A DNA stretch of 64,000 nucleotides from Tupaia tana (lineage: Eukaryota; Chordata; Mammalia; Scandentia; Tupaiidae): NCBI GenBank assembly GCA_026018925.1, contig JAKSZU010000027.1:1818829-1882828 (forward strand), read 5' to 3'. Under the pieces are notes generated by a model. The model made no database searches. It saw only the letters and a program-made list of their open reading frames with translations, and was not told the origin of the DNA. A program made the position numbers and the translations under genes. Positions 38,801 through 50,800 of the stretch are shown here, one piece after another (the stretch's first letter is position 1; every line of letters starts with the position of its first letter).

Positions 38801-41800
38801 TGGGAAATTCTTAAACGTAAAACTGCCACTGCGATCAGTAGGTCGTTTATTTTGGAACATACAGTTAACGTTCATAAAAAAAAGCCACTCTATCCATGTA
38901 ACAGCTTATACTATTATTATCACTATTGCTCAGGATTATGCTATAGAGCATGTGTGTGTGCCAGAGAAAGACAGGGAGAGGAACGGTGAGAAATCACCCC
39001 GGGGGATGGCCGCGCTACAGTCCCTCCTCCCGGGGTTTGGGGAGCAGGCGCGCACACACCCTCTGCAGTGTTCAAACCACTGGGTCCCAGACTCGGACCA
39101 CGGTCAGCCACGCCCGAGTGCAGCACCACAGCCACGATGCACCTGCTGGCTGTGGGGCTTAGATTACTTTTAAGTGAGTATTTAAAACGTCCTCAGTTTT
39201 ACTTTCTGATACAGTACATATCTGGAGATATAACCACATAAACGAAAGCTCTTTAGTGTCCTGGCCAATGCTTAGGAGCGTAAAGGTGTCCTAGGAGCAG
39301 AAACGTGGAGACTGCTCACCTACAGTGTACCCCATGGCTGTGGACAGCGTCCGCAGAGAACAGACCACCTCAATGACGTCACTAAGATGAACCCCAACGG
39401 TAAAAAAGCTCGTTGACACCTCGTACCCCATATAATGCACTGGGAAGGACACAGCACTGCTTCTGTGACAGTCCCGGCCGGAGCACGTGGCCACTGCTCA
39501 AGTGTCAGGTCAGAGCAGCCGTGAGGAGACCGTGGGGTGCGACGGTGGAGTACGCCGTGCCTGGACCGGGTTCTAGAGCAGGAAAAGGGCATTAGGAAGA
39601 CGTGGGGAAACCCACGTGGCGTTTGTAGATGAGGCAGCGGTACTTGGCGGGCTCCTCTTCCGGTTTCTGGTAACTATGCCATGGATGAGAGCCAGCACTA
39701 GGGCAAGTGGGGTGAAGGGTCCAGAGACCCACCACGGCTTTTATATTTTATGGGAGGGGGGCACTTTTCTGTAAGTATAAAATGATTTCAAACTAAAAAG
39801 GTAAAAAATACATGAATTGGGACCAGCAGTTGGTGTAATGGCTATGTCACTGGACTCCCACGCAGTCGGCCGCAGTTTGAGTCCCGGACCCTGTGGCTTA
39901 AACTCACGCCGGGCGTGTGTGCATCCAAGATCCCGAGAGGAGAATGGAGGAGAAGGGACTGAGGCATGGCCATCCCCCCTGCACGGTGATTTCTTACTTT
40001 CTGTCTCTCTGTCTCTCCGGTGAGCACACGCACCCTATACCAAAATCTCTCTCTAAAAAAAAATCTTCTAAATCAGAGTCTAAGTCAACAGAGGCCATGA
40101 TGTTTGTGTTTTTAAAATCTCCGTAAGGGTTTCTGCCAAGCAGGCCAGTTGTAAATACAGATTCAGAACACACTCCAGCCACGCTTCCCCGAGGAGCCAG
40201 ACTCCGATGGCTAACCTGAACGGCCTCTCACTGGCCAAGGGCAACGTGGGCCTCAGGCCTTCGAGGGCCAGATCTAACCGGCCTTCCTTTAGAGCAAGCA
40301 GTCCACACCTTCTGCCCCCTCACTAAGGCGAGTCCTAGCAGCCCAGCACAGAACCAGCTGGGCGCCACTGCACGGCAGGCTGAGGCCATCTGCAAGGCCC
40401 AGGTTCAAATCCCCAGCCACCCCCGGGTCAGGTGTGGGCACCCGCCTGTAGACTTAACTGCTTGGGAGGCTGAGGCAGGAGGACTGTGACATGTGAGACC
40501 CTGTCTAAGCAACACACGGCATCACAGGTATGACCCGCTCTACGAGAAAGGCAACACGGCCCCTCCAGCCACAGCCCCGTCCTTTTCTCTCACACTTAAA
40601 TGTAGAAATGAGAACAATATTATTATTATTAGGATACTCTAGAGTCTGCTGCAGTAATTTTTTATTTTAGGAAAATCCTTACACAGCAGAAAATGTGGGG
40701 AGGGGAAAACACTGTCTTGAACAACCACTGTCTATCACTTCCTGGGCACGAAGGCAGGCCCTGCTTAATATAAACCTGACCTGCCCATCTCAGCAGATCT
40801 GCGGAAAGAGTCGCTGATCAGCTGTGCACGCACAGACGTCGGGTGTGGCCCCGGGAGCACGGACTCCCAGCTCAGAAGCCCACGCCTGGGGAAAGGGTCT
40901 GTTGCAGTTTCTTCAGGTTCTACTTAAAGGGGAAGACGACAGGAGGGACTCAAAGTGCCTTGTCTAAAACCAGGAGCTCACTTACTCGTACGGCCTCCGA
41001 GGGGGGAGGGAGGGCACACCCTGCGTACTGGGCAAGCCACTTGATTTCATTAGAAACCCAAAACACACTAAAACAGAACTGCAGGCATTACTGAGTATTT
41101 TCACGGCAAACTACATATGCAAGCTGTATTTTTTTTTTTTTTTTTTTGGAGAAGTTTTTGCTACAGGGCGTGTGCACTTGCCAGAGAGACAGAAAGTGAG
41201 AAATCACCCCCCAGGGGGGATGGCCACGCCACAGTCCCTTCTCCTCCATTCTCCTCTCGGGATCTTGGGCACGCATGCACACGCACCCGGCGTGAGTTTA
41301 AGCCACCTGATCCGGGACGCGAACTGTGGTTGATTACATGGGAGTCCAGCGACATAGCCATTACGCCAACTGCTGGTCTCACAAGCTGTATTTTAATCTA
41401 CTGAGTTTGGCCTAAATCCCAAGTGGGACTATAAATGGGAAAACTGATGTATATTCTTGTGTTTATGTTCTTCAGCAATACACACACACACACACGCTCA
41501 CACTCACTCTCACACTCATGTACACACACACATACACACTCACACATACACACACACACTCATACACACACTCACACTCACACTCTCTCTCTCTTTCACA
41601 CACACACACACACACACATTTAAACTGTATTTAGACAAAACAGCTGGGCCTTGCAGCTGCCCGTGCCTGAGCTCTGGGTGGTGACAAGGAGCGAGAGGTC
41701 TCCTAGGACAGGCTTCAGGCCGGCCTCATAAGGAGGGGGAGCCCCGCGCAGAGAGCCGACCCCACAGGCTGACTGCCCGTCCCATCCTGGCCTCAGGCCG

Positions 41801-44800
41801 CTGGAAAACATGCCAAGAACGTTCCGCAAAGCCGCCCGGGACGGAGAATGAAGAGGACTGCGGCATGACCACGCTCCCGGTGGTGGGGAGGCGTAGCTCC
41901 CTCTCATGAGTACACGTGCCCCCGGCAAAAAAAGTAATTAAAAAGAAGTTTTATGAGTTTTAAAGGGAAAGAGGAAAGCTTCTAGGCTCCGTGGTGGTGG
42001 CTCGTGTGGCTCAGAGGCTACGCCCGAGGCTGAGCCTTTATCTCTAGTAATTCCTTATCTGTTAGCGGATTTCCAAACCCTGGTTTCCTCTCTTCGACTT
42101 AAATGTGAGGGTCGGGAGCCGTGAACAGGAGACCACGGCCATGCCCAGCACTCGGGCCTGCACTGTCCCCAGTCAGGCCGCCGAGTGTTCACCCCCAGGA
42201 AAGGCCCTCACTCATCTCCACCGCAGAGAAGGCGGAGAGGACAGAGGCGTCGCTGTTTCTCCATCCCGGTCATAACCCAGTCCTGGGGAGCCGGTCACAG
42301 GCGGCCACATACGCCCAAGGGCTTCTCTCAGCTAAGCCCACGCAGCACCAGACCACCCTGCACCATCTGGGAGCGTCCTTCTGAAAACCGACGCAGACCC
42401 CTACCTACCCCTACCGTCACGGCCGGTGTCGGCTACAGTGTCTTCCACGCTGGACTCAAGTTGGCCGAGGTCTGCGGGAGGGACAGACTGAGGCTCAGGC
42501 AGGTTCTCGGAAGTAGGTTCCTTGTGGAGAGAAATGATGTTTGTGAGAAGCCGACCGAAGGAAAAGCACAGGTGAAGCGATATTCCTGTTTAGAAGACCA
42601 CTAAGGAACAACAGCCTCTGACCCTCTGCTTGAACGTGACATTTTCAATCTGGAGTAAGGTGATCCGGGGTAAGGGAAGGCCTTGAGTCAATGGGACAGA
42701 TGACCTTGCACGAAGCATGCAACTTCCGGGCACCTCGGTTCAGGGCGGAGACTCCGTCGGCGAGTGGGACAGTCAGGGCGTGGAGTGGAAGGTGCCCGTG
42801 AGCCGGCCTCCTCCGCGAGCGAGCGTGTGCACCAAGCTCTTCCTGCCATTTTGCACGCCGGACAGCCCACATACCTCACCCACCTCGTCGCAAGATGAAA
42901 GGTGTTGACTCTAAGTGACTTCCTGGTTCCTGTCTCTCTCTAAAGGTCTTCCCTCCCTCTGCCCCTCACACACACTCTGTGCCCACTCTGCGGCCCACGC
43001 CCTCCCTTCCAGCCTCTGGTATCCACGCGTGTCCTCCACTGGGCTGTGGGAAATGGACGCCTTTGTCTGCACAGAAATCACGCATTGCGTTTCCCACAGC
43101 CGGGCCTTCCCATCTCCCCCAGAGCACAGACACTCGGTACCAACGGAGTGCGGACCTAAGTGTGTGTGTGTCCGAGTCTGGCTCGCTTCAGCAGCAAGTC
43201 GTCTATATTCATGGACTTTTTTTTTTTTTTTGGAGAGGTTTTCGCTATAGGGCCCGTGTGCTCGCCAGACAGACAGAGACAGAGAGACAGAGAGATAGAA
43301 AGCGAGAAATCACCCCCCAGGGGGGATGGCCACGCCGCAATCCCTTCTCCTCCATTCTTCTCTCGGGATCTTGGGCACGCACGCACATGCGCCCGGCGTG
43401 TTTAAGCCACTGGGTTCGGGATGCGAACCGCGGTCCCCAGGGCCTGGGGACGCACACGCGCCCACGTGCAGCCAGGGGCCAGCGGCCGCCAGCATGGCTT
43501 CCGGCTGCAGCGTCCAGCGCGCTCCCACAGAGGCCAAGCCGCTGTGTTCTCGTGCCTCTCTTTCCCTGGGGCCCTCTCTGCCTGCACATCGGAGGTGCAG
43601 GAAGTGCCGGGGACTTCAGCTGCATGCCTTCCTGTCCTGCCACCTCAAGGTCTCACCAGCTGCCCAAGCATTCGTCTGCACAGGAGCCGTCCTGTGTCCA
43701 CCCCCAGGGAGCACGGCCTCGGCCTCGGCCCACGGCTGCTACCCTGCCTGGACGGTTGAAGCGACACGGCTGGCCGGGCTTCTCCTCAGCCCCCGGCACC
43801 GACATGGCAAGTTCTTCCTCCTTGCTGATCGGCCACTCCCCCGGCTTCTTTTCCACGATCCCGTCCGCTTTCCTCTCGGGGCCTGTGATCACTCGTTTAT
43901 CTGATGGCTTCTCGGTCCAGCGCCCAGGGGACAGGAGCACACGGTTCCTTTCACGTGGAGCCCTGGGCCGGCACTCAGCTACGGAGCATGCCATCTGTGG
44001 GCCGGCTGTGCATCTGCGACCGTGGGTGACCGCGGGCCCTCCAGAAGCTAAGATAACATTCCGGACGTGAGCCTAGAGACGTGAGCCTAGAGGACGCATA
44101 CTGAGCCTGAGAGGCCAAAAACAGCACAAACCTCCGGGAAGGAAACTCTTCTGACCACCGGAAGCAGTCTCCATATCAAATTTCCCAATTTACATCAAAA
44201 CAGAATAAATTCACCTCATCAGTAACAAGGAATATTGAGATATAAGAGGAGCTGAATAATAAATGCTCAGTGAAAATCCCAGATGTAGGTTCAGGCTGTG
44301 CCTCCCTAACTCAGACATCTAAAATCCGAAACACTCCAAAATCCAAAACGTTGAGCATTGACATTGACATCACAAGTGGGGGATTTCACAGCTGACCTCC
44401 CGGGACAGGCCACAGTTAACGCGGTCAGTACAAAGGTACTGTATGAAATTGTCTTCATGTGTATAAGACGTGTATGAAACATGGATGAACTCCATGCTTA
44501 GACTTGGGTCCCATCCCCAAGATACCTCATTATGTATATATATGAATACTCCAGGCCTGAAAAATCCAAAATACTTTGGGTCATTTTCGGATATGAGGTA
44601 CCCCAATTGTATTATTATTAGTATATTCTTGCCCTGGGAGAGATGTATGTACAAAATATTGAAATAAGATCTGTCAACAAGAGCTTGAAGAGCAGACGTT
44701 GTGTCTAGGCGGACAATCACAACCCTAATTTTCCATTTCCGGAGGCACCAGGGAGCCAGAGCCCACTCACCTCCCACTCCCTCCACTCCTGGGGAGCCAG

Positions 44801-47800
44801 GCCCACTCACCTCCCACTCCCTCCACTCCCTCCACTCCCGGGGAGCCAGGGCCCACTCACCTCCCACTCCCTCCACTCCCGGGGAACCAGAGCCCACTCG
44901 CCTTCCCACTCCCTCCACTCCCGGGGAGCCGGGCCCACTCACCTCCCACTCCCTCCACTCCCGGGGAGCCGGGGCCCACTCACCTCCCACTCCCTCCACT
45001 CCCGGGGAGCCAGGGCCCACTCACCTCCCACTCCCTCCACTCCTGGGGAGCCAGGGCCCACTCACCTCCCACTCCCTCCACTCCCGGGGAGCCAGAGCCC
45101 ACTCACCTCCCACTCCCTCCACTCCCGGGGAGCCGGGCCCACGCTCCTTTGCAAACATGGTCCTGACTGAAATTCCTATTGGCTTCTCTTGGATCCTATC
45201 CCTCCTTTCGGACGGATTCTTACGAACCTGACTCCCACAGCACACCCCAGCCAGCACGTGGACAGAAACGCCCCTCCGTTGTAAATACCTGCAGTTGTGC
45301 GCTGATGTAAGGGACCTTTAGGATCTCCGCAGCAGACGGCCTCAGTGCAGGGCTCTTGCTCAGCATGCTGTAGGGGCGGAGAGAGCTGGTTTTCCAGTGC
45401 GCCCCGGCAGCAGTGCGCCCCTGCTGGGGGACAGCACGTTTCCATACCTCTCCATGATGGCGTTCAGCTCTCGCGGATACCGCTCCGGGAGAGAAGGCGT
45501 GTCACCCTCGACGATTTTTAACACAATGGACAAGAAACTGGACCCAGTGAACGCTTGAGTCAAGCAGCACATCTCGAACAGGACGCACGCCAGTGACCTG
45601 AGGACGCAGTCCAGGAATCCGAGTAAGGGCAGAGGCCCTACCTGCGGTTCGCCGTCCGTCCTCGGCGTGTTGGGGCTCAGTCTGTGGGGCATGCACTTCC
45701 GGCGTCACTTTGAAAACTGCAGTTCCGGTCTGTTCTGTTCTGTTTAAATGCATGTTTAAATAGAAACAACAACACAGACAAATGAACAGAAAAGAGTGAG
45801 GCACGAGGGTAAGTGAAGGGCCACTTTCTGTCCAGAGAGGACAGACGAACCAACAGTAGGCAGGATATTTTTTGACAGGTTTTCGCTATAGGGTGTGTGC
45901 GCTCACCAGAAAGATAGAGACAGAGAGACAGAAAGCGAGAAATCACCCTCCAGGGGGATGGCCATGCTGCAGAGTCCCTTCTCCTCCATTCTCCTCTCGG
46001 GATCTTGGGCACACACGCACATGCGCTCGGCGTGAGTCTAAGCCACCGGGTCTGGGACTCGAACCACGGTCAGCTACATGGGAGTCCAGCGACATAGCCA
46101 TTACGCTCACTGCTGGTCCCGTAAAGAATTTTTTAATTAACTTCTAAAAGGAAAAATAAAACGTAGCTAAGTATCATCTGTCTGAGAGTTTTGGTAGTGT
46201 TACATATGTATAATAAAATGTAAATCAGCCTAATCTTCCCTCTAACGTGTATCCAAGCATTTTGGAAAGGAAACTGGCATTCTTTATTAGTTTTCTGAAT
46301 ACAATCCATTTTTAAGTATGATGGGAAAGCAGCTAGTTGCAGCTCGCATTAAAATGTATTATTCTCCCTTGGGGAGTATGAAACAGAATATTAAAATTCT
46401 AGATCAATCCAACCCCGATTTGGATTAACCAATGCAAATCAGTAACCTCGAACCAGCAGGAAAAATCATTTCAGTAACTTTACATCGTAAAGAAAACTAA
46501 GGGCAGTTCTGGCCTGAATTCAGTATTAATAAATAACTAAACTTCTAAATAATGGATTGTTTTTATCTGTGGGCATTATAAATTATGTAACTGGGCAGAT
46601 TTTCCTCTCAGGTAATTTCTTGAAAGATTAGGAATAAATGTGTGGCTGTCCCCACTCCAGGGGCCGGCTCAGGGCCCGGCTCACATTTCCTGTGTGGAGA
46701 AGCGCTGGGCCTCTGCCTGTACAAACCGGCGCTGTCCGAAGCACTGCCTCCATGACCCTGCCTGTCCAGGGTTTGGAACCGAATCCACTTTTAGGAGAGG
46801 GACTTCCTTACTTGAATGCTGTAAATAAGCGGGTGTAGAGAGGTTTGGCAGGTTGCAGAAGGACCCGTTCACACATGGGCAAACGCTAATAATAATAAGA
46901 TCAGTATTGACCGAGGCTCTCTTCATCACGACAACTAGGACATGTACAGCTGCTATTGCTAAAGCAGACACCTGTCAATTACGCATGAGCGTCTCCAGCT
47001 CTAAGGAGACGGTCCATAAACAGATGCCGCATGCAGAGGCCCAGACACGAGCTGCCAACCGCGTTCCATCTAGCCCTCTCAGCGTGTCTCCCAGAGATTA
47101 ACCACTGTGCACCTGCCCCCGCACCTGACGGCTCTCCGGTACTGCCTCCACTTTACGTTTGGCAATAGACTTCTCACTGCCCGGTAAGCCTGTTACACAC
47201 GTCACATGAATGTACAACCAGGCAACTGCTGTACACCCAAGGGTCAGGGTGACGGTGAGTCCTGAGCAAGTGCTTGGCTGGCAGGCCATCGTCTCTGTAA
47301 GAAGAGCTGACCTAGTGCTCGGAAATACATTGAAATCCTCCTACATTTCTGTATTTGGGTCTTTATTTTATGTTTTAGATTTTTGTCATGGGGCATGTGT
47401 GCTCACTGGAGAAAGTCAGAAAGAGGGAAAACAAGAAATCACCCTCCCCACGGAGGGTGGCCATGCTGCAGTCCCTTCTCCTTCATTCCCTCTCAGGATT
47501 TTGGGCACGCACACACACCTGGTGTGAGTTTCAGGCCGCCACGTCTGGGGTTTGAACTGTGGTTGCCACGTGGGAGCCCAGCGCCCTAACCATCGCGCCA
47601 CCTGCTGGCCCCAGCTCAGTGTATTTAAGTTCGGCCTTAGTTTAGTAATACTAAAATATGATAGCAATGAAGCAATGATTGCGCCTCCTTTACCTCTGTA
47701 CGTGACACTAGGAGCAACTGTCCTTAACACCGACACAACTAATGCCAAGACCCTGTGCTTCATCCTGTCCTCCGAGTTCTGTTACTTCTTCTCTCTGGGA

Positions 47801-50800
47801 GATACCCGTTCAGTATGACAAGCAAATTCAGATGCCTGTCGAAAGCAGCTGGTTACTGCTGCAGGCAATCCCCAAACCTTAGACGACGTAGCCTTGATTC
47901 AGTGACACGACGGAACGTCTTCCTGATACCACGCACTCTGAATTACGACGGCACTGTATATTTAAATCTATGTTTAAATGTCCGTAATAATGTATATTTT
48001 TACATTTTGTCAGAGGGCAGATGCACTCACTGGAGAAAGACAGAAAGGGAGGGTGAGAAAGCACCCCACTGGGAAGGGCTGCTCTGCAACCCCTTCTCCA
48101 TTTCTCCTTCTTTTCAAGATTTCGGCCATGCATGCACACATGCCTGGCATGATTTTCAAGCCACTGGGTCTGGTATTCGAGCTTACCGGTCACACCCCAG
48201 GCTGGCCCCACGGAACAAGGACAGGCGTGCGAGAAAGCCGCGTGCAGCTGAAATGCAGTGCAGAGCCCAGCCCTGAGGTTCTCAACCTGGGCTATGGGGC
48301 TCAGCAGGTGCGCGACGCCCCCTCAGAGCCAGAGTCCTGTCACCGTCCCCTTCACACTCGAGGGATGACGGCCCGGTCCTGGGCCAAGAGCAGAGAGATG
48401 CTCCGTAGAGCGGAGTGAAAGGAGCCCATTCCTCAGAGTGTATTCGTGGTTTTGTCTGCTGGAGGTTTTCTTCGTCCTTTTTATAGGGGTTAGGGAGGTA
48501 AGGCGTCAGGAGGGAGGATGAAGACAGACGGTAAGTCGATTTGAGAAAGCCCTCTAGGGCTGAGGTAAGTTAAAAATGAAAGACGGAATAATAATAAAAA
48601 GCACCACGGTGAAGAACTGGGGAACGAGTCAGAACGAGATGGGCCTGAAGGACAGGGTCTAGAGGGAACGGCAGAGCTGGACCCGAGTTGGACAGTGCTC
48701 CTCCGGGGCGCTGGGACAGGACAGGAGGAGCAGAAATCTCCATGACGACCCTGGCCGAGCACCCGCTGTGGTTTCCTTCCCCACCAGAGAAAAGGTGATT
48801 TCCCACCTTCCCTTCTCTGGAAAAACGAAGCGGCACATCTTTCACCCTGCTCATCTCGGAAAGCTCAGAAGTGCTTACGTGGACTTGCATACAATAATTA
48901 CTTACTTACTTAACGAGCGCTCAGCTAGACTGTCCTTTCAACCTTTAGCAAGCTGAAAATTACATGGCTCTTCTTCAGAGGAAAAGACCCCCAGTGGGTT
49001 GAACTGCTGACGATAGAACACACTGAGCAAGTTCCACAACTTCTGCAGTGAGATTTAGTCTGGTTCCAGATGGGGAAGGAGAAATTCCTTTAATACAAGG
49101 GCTCAAAAAAAAAAATAATAATAATCCTACTGAGAAATTGCAGGTGCATCTGCATCTGTCACTGAAAACCCTTACAACCAATTTCTCTAACGAAATTCTT
49201 AAAGTGCTAAGGAGGAAAACTGCTGGAAAAGCTGTACTCCCCGCAGGGGTGGAGCTGGCCTTACAGCAAAGTTCTTAGTCACACATGCTTTACTTAATAT
49301 CGGCAGGTTAGCGAAAACGTATCCAAATTACCGCTTATGGCGCATTAAGAACTTCACCTACTGGTGCAGAAACTGAAGCTGCAAAAGAACCAGCTAGTCG
49401 AAGAGTAGAACACTTTCTAAATAAGTTTAATGAAATAAATCACATGCCAAATTTAACACAGATCTTGTACTCTGGCCATCGAGGGCTCCTGTCTCAGGGA
49501 TACAGCGAGTGGATGTAGGAAGAGATGACTTAAACACACACGTACTGCGCTCAGGCAGGGCACAGAGCAGACGAGGCCGGGCCACGGAGGCCGGCGTCAG
49601 GGCCCCGAACGACCCGAGGCCGGACCGCGTGAGCCTGCGACACTGGCAATGCTGAGCCGGGGCGGAGGATTTCAAGGGTGGCCCTGTCGAGAATCTCCCT
49701 CCTCCTTCCACTTGTACTCTCTCGCTCCGTCTCTCTCAGATGAAGGTGTCCCCGGGGCTGCCCGCGGCCACTCACCAGATGTCCGACTTCGTGTCGTAGC
49801 CTTGGTGCTTCAGGGCCTCGGGACTCATGTAGTGGGGCGTGCCGGTGAGCGTGGTGGCCAGGTCACACGGTCCCATCAGGAGTCGCGAAACTCCAAAGTC
49901 CCCTGGAGGTGGTAATTCATTTTAATGAGTAGTTTTTTTTTTTTTTTTTTGGAGAGGTTTTCGCTATAGGGCGTGTGTGCTCTCCAGACAGACAGAGAGA
50001 CAGAAAGCGAGAAATCACCCCCCAGGGGGGATGGCCACGCCACAATCCCTTCTCCTCCATTCTCCTCTCGGGATCTTGGGCACGCACGTACATGCGCCCA
50101 GCGTGAGTTTTAAGCCACCGGGTCCGGGACGCAAACTGCGGTCAACTACGTGGGAGTCCAGCGACATAGCCATTACGCTAACTGCTGGTTCCCCTTAATG
50201 AGTATTTTATAACCACACGAATCAGCACTGGAAATGAACAACAAAGTTTCCAGCTCGACCATTTGACCATGCAATGGTTCATGCTACCTTAGATGGTAAT
50301 AAAGTGATACATTTTAAACTGTACATGCTAGTAAATAACTGCACAATTTCAGATGTATAAAATAAGGAGGCCGTTGAGTGAGGACACTGTAAGCTAAAAT
50401 TCCTTATTTCTGAAATGATAGAGAACTAGACAACTTGGCAGAAAAAGCTATTTTGAGTCTGAATAAAAGCAAACAGGATGATTCTGGAAAAGCTGAATAC
50501 GACGACATTCAGTTTTATCTGAGGGGGGAAGAGGCTGTTTCTTAATTTACAATAAAAAACACATTTTGAAGAAAAGACTTGAGCCCGTTCAAGAACAGGA
50601 CGTAAATATTTGCATCCGCCCACCGCAGTACCCCTTCCTGGTCACCTGAATGCTTCTATGGCTCCTCCGAGGACATCCTACAGGTAAGCAGGTAAGCCGG
50701 CACTGCCACGCATGTAGAGGGCTCCGTGTTAATATAGCCACAAGGTAGACACTTTAATTACCCATGGTAATTGCTTATTGCTTGTGATAAAATGAGTCGC

